A stretch of DNA of 64,000 nt. Origin: Aceticella autotrophica. Lineage in GTDB: Bacteria; Bacillota; Thermoanaerobacteria; Thermoanaerobacterales; Thermoanaerobacteraceae. Positions 55,590 to 64,000 of the stretch are shown here, one piece after another. A program made the position numbers and the translations under genes. The notes beneath the pieces are model-generated. The model searched no databases. It was not told the DNA's origin and worked only from the letters and a program-made list of their open reading frames with translations. The DNA lies in contig NZ_CP060096.1 of assembly GCF_017357865.1 (NCBI RefSeq), forward strand, positions 1,785,001 to 1,849,000. The letters run 5' to 3'. Position 1 is the first letter of the stretch. Each line of letters starts with the position of its first letter.

Positions 55590-57566
55590 TTATTTTAATA
55601 GAAACCCCCATAACTGATTTATTATTCCACCTATCAATATTGCACCAAAAATATTTAGAAAAACTATCCATATTGTCTTTCTCCATCCGATTGTCCTTTT
55701 TAAGGCGGCAATTGTTGCAATACATGGAATGTAAAGCATTGTTACAACACCAAAAATAACCATCTGACGTGGATTTAAAATCTGCGTTATCACTGTCGTA
55801 CCAGACAGTGTAAGAAGCATAATAAGCGTCAATTCTTTTCTTAGTACTCCAAATATCAGTACAATACCCACAATTGAAGGAAGCCCAAGCCACTTTACTA
55901 TAATCGGATTTGTCAGGTATGTTATATATTTAAATAAATTCAAATACTTTAATATCTCCAATGCAAAACTTCCGATAATTATTATAGGAAGCGCAACATA
56001 AAGAAAATCCTTTATCCTAAACCATATTTGCTTTAAAGTAGGTTTTAATGCAGGCATTCTATAACCGGGAAGTTCCATTATAAGGTCATAGGGTTTACCG
56101 GGTGCTATTTTATTTGCAAAAAATGCGGCAATGTAAACTACCAAGACATCAAAGGCAAAAACCGCAAGTGCATACTGAGGTCCCATAAAAATCCCGATTG
56201 TCCCAAGAATAATAACAATTCTTGCCGAACATGGCACCAGTGTTGCCATAAAAGAAGCGATAAATATCTCCCTATCTGTTTCAAGGATTTTTGTCCCCAA
56301 TACTGCCGGAACATTACATCCTACCCCCATAAGTATCGGTATCAATGCTTTTCCATGAAGTCCTACCTTATGCATTATCTTATCCGTAAGAAATGCAATT
56401 CTTGCAAGATATCCTGTGTTTTCAAGTATGGCAAGAAATACATAAAATGGAAGAATATACGGCAATACAATTGTAACAGCAGAAATAAATCCTTCTATCA
56501 ATCCATTCCAGAGTATATCTTTATACATTATTGGAATACTTAAATTGTATATAAATGGTTTAAAACCATCGAAAAAGTTTGAAAGTATCTCTGAAAAATA
56601 TCCTCCAAAGTTAAATATACCATAAAACGCCAAAAAAATAACAGCTGTCATCGTAATATATCCCCAAAATTTATCAAGGGCAATATTATCCAACATGTCA
56701 TTTAATGTGAATTTATTTTCTTTTACCGTAGTACACTCATTTGTTATATATGAAGCTATCTTATACCTGTCAGAAGTCACTATGGTTGAAAGTGAATCAT
56801 TAAATTTAGACTTTAATATCCCGATTTCCTCTATAATAGCTTTATACGCTTCCTCACCGCCTTTTTTATTCTTTAACTTTTCTATGATATCTTTATCTTC
56901 CTCTATAAGCTTCAACGCAATCCACATAGGATGATATGCTTCTATAATATCAATATTATTTTTCAGTAATATCTTGTATATATTCATTACCGTTTCTTTT
57001 ATTTCGCTTCTGTAATTAAGCACTCTTTCCTGATTAATATCATAGGATTTTATATCCTTATCTCTAACATGTTCTGCCATTTCTATAATGGCATCCGACA
57101 ATGCTTCAAGTCCTTTACCCTTTGTCGCAACAGTTTTTACCACAGGTATGCCCAGCAAATTGCTAAGTTTTTTTGCATCTATGTCTATGCCTTTTTTATT
57201 GGCATAATCTATCTGATTTAAAGCCAAAACCATCGGAACATGCAGTTCCAAAAGCTGTATCGTAAGAAGCAGATTCCTTTCAAGATTTGATGCATCTACA
57301 ACATTTACCACAACATCCGGTTTTTCAAATGCAATAAATTCTCTTGAAACAATTTCCTCTTGTGAATAAGCAGAAAGGGAATAAATACCCGGCAAATCAA
57401 TAATCTTTATTGTCCTGTTTTTATATTTTAAAATCCCTTCTGCTCTCTCAACCGTCTTTCCGGGCCAATTTCCTATTATTTGATTTAAACCAGTTAATTG
57501 ATTAAAAATAACACTTTTACCCACGTTTGCATTGCCAGCCAGTGCAATTACGATTTCCTCCTTCAC
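55590..57566 (-). CDS. feoB: Ferrous iron transporter FeoB (copy 2)
   Basis: 658 aa, GTG start 6 nt after AGGAGG. G-protein motifs [43 protein letters not shown] and NQID. Membrane half with gate motifs [16 protein letters not shown] and [14 protein letters not shown]. Clearly diverged from FeoB1 (different gate residues, shorter C-terminus), so an old duplication or transfer. Partner of feoA2, controlled by a Fur-like box. Could carry another divalent metal. Confidence 0.95.
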   Translation of the reverse strand: MKEEIVIALAGNANVGKSVIFNQLTGLNQIIGNWPGKTVERAEGILKYKNRTIKIIDLPGIYSLSAYSQEEIVSREFIAFEKPDVVVNVVDASNLERNLLLTIQLLELHVPMVLALNQIDYANKKGIDIDAKKLSNLLGIPVVKTVATKGKGLEALSDAIIEMAEHVRDKDIKSYDINQERVLNYRSEIKETVMNIYKILLKNNIDIIEAYHPMWIALKLIEEDKDIIEKLKNKKGGEEAYKAIIEEIGILKSKFNDSLSTIVTSDRYKIASYITNECTTVKENKFTLNDMLDNIALDKFWGYITMTAVIFLAFYGIFNFGGYFSEILSNFFDGFKPFIYNLSIPIMYKDILWNGLIEGFISAVTIVLPYILPFYVFLAILENTGYLARIAFLTDKIMHKVGLHGKALIPILMGVGCNVPAVLGTKILETDREIFIASFMATLVPCSARIVIILGTIGIFMGPQYALAVFAFDVLVVYIAAFFANKIAPGKPYDLIMELPGYRMPALKPTLKQIWFRIKDFLYVALPIIIIGSFALEILKYLNLFKYITYLTNPIIVKWLGLPSIVGIVLIFGVLRKELTLIMLLTLSGTTVITQILNPRQMVIFGVVTMLYIPCIATIAALKRTIGWRKTIWIVFLNIFGAILIGGIINQLWGFLLK

Positions 57567-57592
57567 ATTATTCCTCCTTTCCGTTTCAGCTT

Positions 57593-57868
57593 TTACACTG
57601 CTTTAACATAAATTTTTGAAGCTAGTCCATGACCTATTACCAAATGTGAATTTCTTACCTTGATTTCAACAGGACCACTCAATATACCATTCCTTAAAAC
57701 TTTTACCTCTGTCTCAGGAACCAAACCCATCTCATTTAACCTTTGGACAGCAAACCCACATGCATCTATCTTAATTACTTTTCCTTTATTTCCCTTCTTT
57801 AAACAAGTAAGGGGTATTAAATTATTACAGTTTTCATTATACTCTATTCTTTTCTCCATCATTTGCAT
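57593..57868 (-). CDS. feoA: FeoA (copy 2)
   Basis: 91 aa: LTCLKKGNKGKVIKIDACGFAVQRLNEMGLVPETEV and GPVEIKVRNSHLVIGHGLASKIYV. Start at 57868 or at the ATG 6 nt further (57862), both after AAAGGGG. 26 nt before feoB2. SH3-fold partner of FeoB2. Confidence 0.9.
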   Translation of the reverse strand: MQMMEKRIEYNENCNNLIPLTCLKKGNKGKVIKIDACGFAVQRLNEMGLVPETEVKVLRNGILSGPVEIKVRNSHLVIGHGLASKIYVKAV

Positions 57869-57883
57869 ACATCCCCTTTAATT

Positions 57884-57902
57884 GAAAATAATTATCAATA
57901 TC
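57884..57902. promoter_or_regulatory. Fur box upstream of feoAB2
   Basis: GATATTGATAATTATTTTC (minus strand) matches the Fur consensus GATAATGATAATCATTATC at 16 of 19 positions, between the promoter and feoA2. Confidence 0.65.
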
Positions 57903-57911
57903 CGTACATTT

Positions 57912-57941
57912 ATTATACCATGTCAAAGATTTTTCTGTCAA
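57912..57941 (-). promoter_or_regulatory. Promoter of feoAB2
   Basis: TTGACA (57936-57941), 18-bp spacer, TATAAT (57912-57917) on the minus strand. A second TTGACA (57921-57926) lies within the spacer. Confidence 0.6.
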
Positions 57942-58037
57942 CACTTAATTTCTTTAATATTTTTTTATTAATTTTACTCTTATTATAATTACATTCCATT
58001 TCATTACATTATATCCAGACAATAAAAATTAATCACA

Positions 58038-58123
58038 ATATCCACAGGGTTATCCACAGCATAGAAGCACCATCATGTATGAAATTCACGTATTTTTCCA
58101 CAATCTACACAAAATTATCCTCA
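58038..58123. other. Cluster of DnaA-box-like 9-mers
   Basis: TTATCCACA (58050-58058, perfect DnaA box) with near-matches ATATCCACA (58038-58046), TTTTCCACA (58094-58102) and TTATCCTCA (58115-58123), all in one orientation in the tsaD 3' gap. dnaA and dnaN are not nearby, so this is not oriC as such. Could be a DnaA-titrating or reactivating site, or chance. Confidence 0.4.
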
Positions 58124-59143
58124 ACAACCTTCACAAATCTTCAAATAAGGAACTGCATTTAAATTTAAATCTGACCTTTTTCCGCGCATAAAATCGAAAT
58201 ACCCGGCACTTGCTATCATTGCTCCATTGTCCGTACAAAATACTGCTTCGGGATAATGAAGCAAAATATTTTCCTTTTCGGCTTTTTCTTTTAACATTGA
58301 CCTTAATAAACTGTTTGAAGCAACCCCGCCCGCTATGGATATTTTGTTGATATTTTTAACCTTTGCGGCTTCAATTAGTTTATATGTAAGTACCTCAACA
58401 ACATTTTTCTGAAAGCTGGCAGCAAAATCCGCAATGTTTATTTCTATTCCCTTCATTCTGTTTTTGTTCAACTGATTTAAAACAGCGGTTTTAATTCCGC
58501 TAAAACTGAAATCAAAATTCCCGTTTTCCATAAAGGATTTCGGAAATACATATGCATCCGGATTACCTTCTTTTGAAAGTCTGTCAATCTCCGGTCCCCC
58601 CGGATATCCCAATCCTAATGCCCTTGCCACTTTATCAAATGCCTCGCCTGCCGCATCATCAACCGTCCTCCCCAATACTTCATATTCTCCATAATCCTTA
58701 ACATATACAAGATGGCAGTGCCCACCTGATGCAACAAGGCAAATAAATGGAGGTTCAAAACCCTCTCCAATGTAATTAGCAGATATATGCCCTTCGATAT
58801 GATTAACACCGACAAACGGTAAATCTCTTGCATATGCTAATGCCTTACCATATGATAAACCAACAAGAAGCGCTCCGACAAGCCCCGGTCCATATGTAAC
58901 GGCTATACCGTCAATATCATCAAGATTACATTCAGCATCATCAAGAGCCTTTGTAACAACCTCACCTATCGTCTCTATGTGATGTCTTGAAGCAATTTCC
59001 GGTACTACACCGCCATATTTCTTGTGTATCTCTATTTGTGAATATATTATATTTGATAATACATATTTCCCTGATTTAACAACACTTGCTGAGGTCTCAT
59101 CACAGGATGTTTCTATACCTAAAAATATTAAATCTTTTTTCAT
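58121..59143 (-). CDS. tsaD: tRNA threonylcarbamoyladenosine transferase TsaD
   Basis: Transfers threonylcarbamoyl to A37 of ANN-decoding tRNAs with TsaB and TsaE. ASKHA fold: [28 protein letters not shown] (metal-binding HxxxH), [29 protein letters not shown]. 340 aa. Last gene of tsaE-tsaB-rimI-tsaD. Confidence 0.97.
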   Translation of the reverse strand: MKKDLIFLGIETSCDETSASVVKSGKYVLSNIIYSQIEIHKKYGGVVPEIASRHHIETIGEVVTKALDDAECNLDDIDGIAVTYGPGLVGALLVGLSYGKALAYARDLPFVGVNHIEGHISANYIGEGFEPPFICLVASGGHCHLVYVKDYGEYEVLGRTVDDAAGEAFDKVARALGLGYPGGPEIDRLSKEGNPDAYVFPKSFMENGNFDFSFSGIKTAVLNQLNKNRMKGIEINIADFAASFQKNVVEVLTYKLIEAAKVKNINKISIAGGVASNSLLRSMLKEKAEKENILLHYPEAVFCTDNGAMIASAGYFDFMRGKRSDLNLNAVPYLKICEGC

Positions 59144-59158
59144 CTGCTGTCACCACCA

Positions 59159-59605
59159 TTAAACATCATATTTCCACATTATTATAGCATCTTCTTTATT
59201 GTCCTGATAATATCCCCTTCTCCTGCCTACAGGTCTAAATCCAAATTTCTTATAGAGGGCTTGTGCTGCAATATTTGATTCCCTTACTTCAAGTGTCATA
59301 GAAGTAACAGCTTTTTTCTTGGCTATGTTGAGCATCTCTTCCATAATGGCAGAGCCTACCCCAAGGAACCTAAAATCCGGATGTACCGCAATATTTGTTA
59401 TATGCCCTTCATCAACAACAACCCAAAAGCCTCCATAACCTACAACCCTATTGTCGATTTCCGCCACCGCATAATGAGCACATTTGTTTTTTGTTATTTC
59501 CAATAAAAAAGCTTCTTTTGACCAAGGTACACTGAAACACATTCTCTCTATTTCCATCACCTCATCAATGTCATTTTTCCTTATTTCCCGCACCACAACA
59601 TTCAT
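59159..59605 (-). CDS. rimI: Ribosomal-protein-alanine N-acetyltransferase RimI
   Basis: GNAT fold: DIDEVMEIERMCFSVPWSKEAF, ITNIAVHPDFRFLGVGSAIM (acetyl-CoA Q/RxxGxG/A loop), ESNIAAQALYKKFGF. 148 aa. GGAGGGG before ATG. Typical location between tsaB and tsaD in Firmicutes. Confidence 0.94.
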   Translation of the reverse strand: MNVVVREIRKNDIDEVMEIERMCFSVPWSKEAFLLEITKNKCAHYAVAEIDNRVVGYGGFWVVVDEGHITNIAVHPDFRFLGVGSAIMEEMLNIAKKKAVTSMTLEVRESNIAAQALYKKFGFRPVGRRRGYYQDNKEDAIIMWKYDV

Positions 59606-59627
59606 TTTTGCCCCTCCACATCTTTCA

Positions 59628-60314
59628 TTAAGCTTTCATATTACATTCAGCAGCAGGCTTTCTGATATAATAAGGCTTAAAATCAATATATGTACTTAAA
59701 TCTCCTTTAATAATTTTTTTAACAGAGAGCATACCTATTGATGAAGCCCTTGAAATATTGTCTACAGGAGAAGCAAAAAAAATATTTATCTCTGTCATGC
59801 TTAAAAGCTCACTTTTGTACACATTAACACCATCACCTGTAAAAATAACATCGTTTCCGTAATTTTTTATTATTTCACACAGTTCTTTTACCGGTATCAA
59901 CAAAGTATCCGACAACCTCTTTAACTCATATCCGCTGCTGTAAAATGCGGTATAAACGTATCCCTTTAATGCGTCTATAACCGGACAGATAATCCCTTTA
60001 AATTCCTGTATATTATATGCAAGACCATCAAGGGAGGATACCCCTGCTATCGGTATTTTAAGGGCATGAGCAAGTCCTTTTGCGGTTGCGGCTCCAATTC
60101 TTAATCCGGTAAAAGAACCCGGACCTTTACTGACTGCCAAATGCGTTATCTCTTTTTTGTTTACCCCTGTCGTTTTTAAAAGGTCATCTATCATCGGCAT
60201 TAGTATAACCGAAGACTTAAGATAGTTTACAGAATATTCGCCAATTATACCATCCTCATCAACAATTGCGGCTGTTGCATTCCTTGATGACGAATCTATC
60301 GCAAGAATTTTCAT
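59628..60314 (-). CDS. tsaB: tRNA threonylcarbamoyladenosine biosynthesis protein TsaB
   Basis: 228 aa: ILAIDSSSRNATAAIV, LAVSKGPGSFTGLRIGAATAKGLA and PVIDALKGYVYTAFY, the short ASKHA-fold partner of TsaD. Start overlaps the tsaE stop by 4 nt. Confidence 0.95.
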   Translation of the reverse strand: MKILAIDSSSRNATAAIVDEDGIIGEYSVNYLKSSVILMPMIDDLLKTTGVNKKEITHLAVSKGPGSFTGLRIGAATAKGLAHALKIPIAGVSSLDGLAYNIQEFKGIICPVIDALKGYVYTAFYSSGYELKRLSDTLLIPVKELCEIIKNYGNDVIFTGDGVNVYKSELLSMTEINIFFASPVDNISRASSIGMLSVKKIIKGDLSTYIDFKPYYIRKPAAECNMKA

Positions 60315-60772
60315 CTGTTCATCTCCTTCAATATATCATTATATCTTTCACCATTTGAAATTATTTCGATATCCCTTTCACCCTCTGCATCACCCATTTT
60401 CAAAAACACATGAAGATTATCTTTCGGAAGAAGCGGTTCGATTTTTTCAGACCATTCGATAACACACACACCGTCACCATAAAAATACTCCTCATATCCT
60501 ATGTCATATAATTCGCTATAATCTGCAATCCTGTATACATCAAAATGATAAAGAGGAATCTTCCCGGTATGTTCATTAACCAGCATAAAAGTGGGACTTG
60601 TTATATAATCATTTATTCCCATACCCCTGCCAATTCCCTTGGCAAAAACGGTTTTACCTGCTCCAAGGTCTCCTGTCAGCAAAATAATATCACCTTTTTT
60701 TAAAAGCCTTCCTATCTTTTCTCCTAATGCTTCCGTTTCTTCTGAGCTTTTTGATTTTATATTAACCTTCAC
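60311..60772 (-). CDS. tsaE: tRNA threonylcarbamoyladenosine biosynthesis ATPase TsaE
   Basis: GTG start at 60772 behind AAGGTGG (VKVNIKSKSSEETEALG). Walker A LTGDLGAGKTVFAKG, TSPTFMLVNEH, YHFDVYRI and VIEWSEKI. About 153 aa. Binds TsaBD and hydrolyses ATP in the cycle. Confidence 0.94.
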   Translation of the reverse strand: MKVNIKSKSSEETEALGEKIGRLLKKGDIILLTGDLGAGKTVFAKGIGRGMGINDYITSPTFMLVNEHTGKIPLYHFDVYRIADYSELYDIGYEEYFYGDGVCVIEWSEKIEPLLPKDNLHVFLKMGDAEGERDIEIISNGERYNDILKEMNR

Positions 60773-60933
60773 AAAATACACCACCTTATGTATTATACAC
60801 ATATTATATACTATGTTTAGTATAATTTAAACAAAAAACCTATCCTTAATCAAGTTGGCGAATACAAAATACTGGATATTGCAAAAAAAATTTGATATAA
60901 TTTTTATAGAATAAAATAGGAGAAGATAAATAT

Positions 60934-61209
60934 ATGGGAGAATTATCACGATTTGATGATATAAAAATAAAAATGTATCCATTTGATACTCAAAAACATA
61001 AAGAACCACATTTTCATGTAATATTATCAAATGGTAAAAAAGCGTCTGTTGCTATATCAGATGGAAGGATATTAGAGGGTGTATTAAATAAAAGACAAAA
61101 AGATTTAATCATGGCATGGATGCTTATTCATAAAGAAGAAATATGGGATAGATGGAATAAAGCAGTTGCCGGGGAATATATAGAAAAAATTAAGCCAAAA
61201 CAAATTTAG
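60934..61209 (+). CDS. DUF4160 domain protein
   Basis: 91 aa: MGELSRFDDIKIKMYP, KEPHFHVILSNGKKASVAI (EPHxHV is the DUF4160 hallmark), then MAWMLIHKEEIWDRWNKA. AGGAGA before the ATG. Paired with a DUF2442 gene 17 nt downstream. Such pairs are widespread and mobile, and are sometimes listed as toxin-antitoxin-like, without experimental proof known to me. Confidence 0.88.
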   Translation: MGELSRFDDIKIKMYPFDTQKHKEPHFHVILSNGKKASVAISDGRILEGVLNKRQKDLIMAWMLIHKEEIWDRWNKAVAGEYIEKIKPKQI

Positions 61210-61226
61210 ATGAAGGAGGTATTATT

Positions 61227-61484
61227 ATGAAAAGTCCTGATATAATAAGAGCAAAAGTTCTTGACGATTATTTAATTCATATAACATTTGAAAATGGAGA
61301 AGAAAGAATTTTTGATATTAAACCATATTTAAAATATCCTGTATTTAAACCGCTAAAAGATGAAAAAGAATTTAATTCATATAAAATTGTTGATGGAACT
61401 ATTGAATGGAGCTGTGGTGCAGACCTCAGCACTGATACATTTTATATTGAAAGCAAAGCCTTGAAAAATAATGCTATTATGTAA
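61227..61484 (+). CDS. DUF2442 domain protein
   Basis: 85 aa: IIRAKVLDDYLIHITFENGEERIFDIKPYL, FNSYKIVDGTIEWSCGADLSTDTFYIES, standard DUF2442 (ends DL-x-PD/T-x-hY). AAGGAGG before ATG. Partner of the DUF4160 gene. Confidence 0.88.
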   Translation: MKSPDIIRAKVLDDYLIHITFENGEERIFDIKPYLKYPVFKPLKDEKEFNSYKIVDGTIEWSCGADLSTDTFYIESKALKNNAIM

Positions 61485-61521
61485 AAATAACCGCTTTTAT
61501 ACATCATAAATTTTTAATATT

Positions 61522-61560
61522 AATATATTCCCCGGAAATAAAAACCGGAGAATATATTTT
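61522..61560. terminator. Bidirectional terminator between DUF2442 and the carbamoyltransferase gene
   Basis: AATATATTCCCCGG and CCGGAGAATATATT pair over 14 positions with one non-Watson-Crick step, loop 9 nt, flanked by TTTT and AAAA. Serves the two converging genes. Confidence 0.65.
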
Positions 61561-61611
61561 AATATCTCAAAATCTTCTTGTATATCATCAATGCTATTAT
61601 CTCAAAGCTTA

Positions 61612-62553
61612 TTAAAGCATTGTGGCTATTATAACTGCTTTTATTGTATGCTTCCTGTTTTCAGCCTCATCCCAAACCCTTGATTGTTTACCTTCCATCA
61701 CATCAAATGTTACCTCTTGACCTTTTATTGCTGGTAAACAATGAAGGAATATCGTATCATCTCTGCCTGTCCTCTGCATCATTTCTTTATTAACCTGAAA
61801 CGGTTTCAAGAGTTCCTCTTTTTCTTTCCGTTTTGCCTCTTCTCCCATTGATACCCATATGTCTGTGTATACGGCATGGGCACCCTCTAAGCCTTCACCG
61901 GGAACATCCGTTACCTCAAAGGTACTGCCATTTTCCCTCGCCATTTCCCTTATTTCATTTATGTATTCCTGTGATGGCCAAAGTTCCCTCGGTGAATTTA
62001 TAAGGTAATTTATACCCATTTTTGAACATCCTATTGCAAGAGTATTTGCCATGTTGTTCCTACCGTCACCTACAAAAACAAGTTTTGTACCCTTTAGATA
62101 TCCAAATTCCTCTTCTATAGTCATAAGGTCTGCCAGAACCTGAGTTGGATGATATTCGTCAGTCAAGCCGTTATAAACCGGAATTCCTGAATACTTTGCA
62201 AGCGCATTAACGGTTTCCTGTTTAAAACCTCTAAACTCTATGGCATCAAACATTCTTCCAAGAACCCTTGCAGTGTCTTCAATCGATTCCTTCGCTCCAA
62301 GCTGTATATCATTCATCGAAAGAAAAACGGGATGCCCGCCTTCTTCACCAAATGCAGTTTCAAATGCACACCTCGTCCTAGTGGACCTTTTTTCAAATAT
62401 CAGTGCGATAGTCTTTCCCAGAAATCTCTGATGTATAACTCCAGCCCTTCTATCTGCTTTTACCTTTTTTGCAATATCTATAAGATAGCTTATTTCCTGG
62501 GGTGTATAATCTTTTAAGGATAAAAGACACCTTCCTTTTAAATTAAATGCCAT
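61612..62553 (-). CDS. argF: Ornithine carbamoyltransferase
   Basis: 313 aa. Carbamoyl phosphate site EKRSTRTRCAFE, ornithine loop around IFLHCLPAI, HPTQVLADL in the middle. The stretch SIEDTARVLGRMFDAIEFRGF is of the E. coli ArgF/catabolic ArcB kind, so the direction (arginine synthesis or arginine fermentation) is open. No other arg or arc genes are in the window. AAGGAGG before ATG. Confidence 0.9.
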   Translation of the reverse strand: MAFNLKGRCLLSLKDYTPQEISYLIDIAKKVKADRRAGVIHQRFLGKTIALIFEKRSTRTRCAFETAFGEEGGHPVFLSMNDIQLGAKESIEDTARVLGRMFDAIEFRGFKQETVNALAKYSGIPVYNGLTDEYHPTQVLADLMTIEEEFGYLKGTKLVFVGDGRNNMANTLAIGCSKMGINYLINSPRELWPSQEYINEIREMARENGSTFEVTDVPGEGLEGAHAVYTDIWVSMGEEAKRKEKEELLKPFQVNKEMMQRTGRDDTIFLHCLPAIKGQEVTFDVMEGKQSRVWDEAENRKHTIKAVIIATML

Positions 62554-62627
62554 AATAAACCTCCTTTAATTAATCTACTCTTAATTTTATATTATTTATT
62601 AATTTTCGTAAAGTATTACACCATAAA

Positions 62628-63788
62628 TTATTCACTTTTATATACCATTTTACCATTAATAAATACAAATTTTACCTTTGTCCTAAGGTCTGTAGGATTT
62701 CCATCAAATACAGTTATATCGGCATCTTTACCTTTTTCTATGCTTCCTACTGTTTTATCAATTCCTGTGATTTCAGCAGGATAAATTGTAATAGCTTTTA
62801 ATGCCTCCATCTCCTCCATTCCTTCTTTAACAGCAAGACCTGCACAAAGTGGAAGATAATTTATCGGAATTACCGGATGGTCTGTCATTATAGCAATTTT
62901 AAGACCGGCATTTGAAAGTATGCCCGGTGTCTTAAATGAAAGATGAGTAAGCTCTATTTTAGACCTTTCAGATAATGACGGACCTACAATACATTTTGCA
63001 TTTTTTTCTACAAGGTAATCAGCAATCAAATGACCTTCCGTACAATGGTCAAGAGTAATATCAACATTAAACTCCTTTGCAATCCTAAGCGCCGTAAATA
63101 TATCATCAGCCCTGTGGGCATGTGCCTTTAAAGGTATCTCATGTTTTAAAACCTTGACAAGGACTTCAAGACCTAAATCCCTTTCAGGTCTCTTTTCAGG
63201 GTCATCTGCAAACTTTTCCATGTTTTCCATGTATTCCTGCGCCTTTACCAACTCCTGCCTCAACAGTGCTGCAACCGCCATCCTTGTTATTGGCATTTTG
63301 TGCTGTTCATTATATACTGATTTAGGATTTTCCCCAAAGGCTATTTTAACCGCAGCAGGCTCCTTTACAATCATGTCGTCTATCCTTTTGCCAAATGTCT
63401 TTATTGCTGCAAATTGCCCTCCTATGACATTGGCACTTCCGGGACCTGTTACAACGGTTGTAACACCTGCTTTATAAGCTTCTTCAAAGTATTTATCCAT
63501 GGGATTTATACCGTCGATTGCTCTCATCTGGGGTGTTACGGGGTCTGTCGCTTCATTGCCGTCAGCCCCCTCAAATCCCATCGCATTTTCCCACAAGCCC
63601 AGATGGCAATGTGCATCAATCATACCGGGCATAACAATAAAACCGGCTGTATCTATAACCTCAGCATCAGAAGGTACAACCAAATTTTCCCCTACATCCA
63701 TGATTTTACCCTTATCTATGACAACATCTGCCTTATCATAATTTTCACCTGACATTGTCAGGACATTTCCTCCTTTTAAAACATACAT
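62628..63788 (-). CDS. Amidohydrolase family protein (imidazolonepropionase-like)
   Basis: 386 aa. Metal site VMPGMIDAHCHLG (HxH), AHAHRADDI, LDHCTEGHLI and MTDHPVIP (catalytic Asp), with C-terminal KGKDADITVFDGNP. Composite-domain amidohydrolase of the subgroup with atypical, often unknown substrates. Monocistronic here, 75 nt upstream of the carbamoyltransferase gene on the same strand. GGGGGA before ATG. Confidence 0.88.
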   Translation of the reverse strand: MYVLKGGNVLTMSGENYDKADVVIDKGKIMDVGENLVVPSDAEVIDTAGFIVMPGMIDAHCHLGLWENAMGFEGADGNEATDPVTPQMRAIDGINPMDKYFEEAYKAGVTTVVTGPGSANVIGGQFAAIKTFGKRIDDMIVKEPAAVKIAFGENPKSVYNEQHKMPITRMAVAALLRQELVKAQEYMENMEKFADDPEKRPERDLGLEVLVKVLKHEIPLKAHAHRADDIFTALRIAKEFNVDITLDHCTEGHLIADYLVEKNAKCIVGPSLSERSKIELTHLSFKTPGILSNAGLKIAIMTDHPVIPINYLPLCAGLAVKEGMEEMEALKAITIYPAEITGIDKTVGSIEKGKDADITVFDGNPTDLRTKVKFVFINGKMVYKSE

Positions 63789-63833
63789 TACGAAATCCCC
63801 CTTATATTTAATACGACAAATATTATATTCTCA

Positions 63834-64000
63834 TTATCTTGATTTATCAATTCTATTTAGCTTTTTCATGATTTTATCTTTATTCAACATACCAATTATA
63901 AAAAGCATTAATGCTATTACTGAAATGCTTCCGGCTAATAGATAATTCTTGCTTTGAAAGTTTGCACCTATACATGCCGAAAAAACTATCCCCGGAAGCC
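63834..64000 (-). CDS. C-terminus of a multispan membrane protein (possible VTT/TVP38 family)
   Basis: Only the last 54 codons are in the window: LPGIVFSACIGANF, then GSISVIALMLFIIGML helix and a basic tail NKDKIMKKLNRIDKSR. The LPG-hydrophobic entry and last helix suggest a TVP38/DedA-like membrane protein. Too short to be sure. Confidence 0.4.
   Translation of the reverse strand, partial: LPGIVFSACIGANFQSKNYLLAGSISVIALMLFIIGMLNKDKIMKKLNRIDKSR

Noticed and set aside
58038-58123. DnaA-box group read as the chromosomal origin
   Set aside because: No dnaA, dnaN, rpmH or gyr genes nearby and no clear AT-rich unwinding repeats; reported only as a site of interest.
60807-60824. TATACTA-n4-TAGTATA near tsaE as a second operator of the Fur-family regulator
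   Set aside because: Spacer of 4 instead of 1 changes the geometry; at an unrelated housekeeping operon it is probably chance.

Overview
The window is low-GC Firmicutes DNA of anaerobic, Clostridia type. It carries an anaerobic ribonucleotide reductase pair, Rex, two FeoAB iron importers, ferredoxin-linked MinD/NifX proteins, strong AGGAGG ribosome sites and TTGACA-17-TATAAT promoters. The protein set, including the LLFFFLLLVV-type small proteins and the 351-residue repeat protein, looks most like Thermoanaerobacterales (Thermoanaerobacterium/Thermoanaerobacter relatives). That placement is by eye and not tested. Most genes lie on the minus strand.

Layout. 1-846: 5' part of a secreted copper-amine-oxidase-N/transglutaminase-like protein. 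1148-14893: a purine and chaperone block on the minus strand, made of purE-C-F-M-N-H-D behind an NCS2 purine permease, then guaA, guaB and HrcA/CIRCE-controlled groES-groEL. 15091-17144: a repeat-containing protein and five tiny hydrophobic proteins. These sit divergent from a subtilisin-like protease (17298-18539). 18587-26274: two ABC importers, a TrpXYZ-like system on minus and a complete livJHMGF operon on plus. 26443-33429: NlpC/P60 peptidase, HutP-like protein, DUF554, Ogg, a P-loop/Asp23 protein, Rex and motAB. 33545-38965: an ABC-F ATPase converging on murB-php-rapZ-yvcK. 39106-41074: Zn-ribbon protein, orphan sigma factor and an exported YckD-like protein. 41210-43962: nrdD-nrdG.

44171-57868 is a metal-homeostasis region. 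It holds a Fur-family regulator, two DUF2325 proteins, a DtxR-type regulator with feoA-feoB-FeoB-associated peptide, a ferredoxin/MBL/NifX/MinD-ATPase cluster, an IS1202/ISNCY-like insertion sequence, NikR, and a second feoAB. Fur-like and DtxR-like operators can be read at several of these genes. 57869-63788 holds a group of DnaA-box-like 9-mers, tsaE-tsaB-rimI-tsaD, a DUF4160/DUF2442 pair, an ornithine carbamoyltransferase and an amidohydrolase. The window ends in the 3' end of a membrane-protein gene.

No unmistakable new system such as defence, phage or CRISPR is present. The most interesting unexplained pieces are: (i) an orphan sigma factor whose Shine-Dalgarno is buried in a perfect hairpin inside a triple-palindrome leader; (ii) a DUF2325 gene with a leader of about 285 nt containing a terminator-like hairpin; (iii) a cluster of tiny one-helix proteins beside an unsecreted subtilase; (iv) an apparently CTG-initiated nikR beside feoAB2; and (v) gene relics of livF and a copper ATPase in intergenic DNA. 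All assignments come from reading the sequence and from knowledge of the families. No database search was run.
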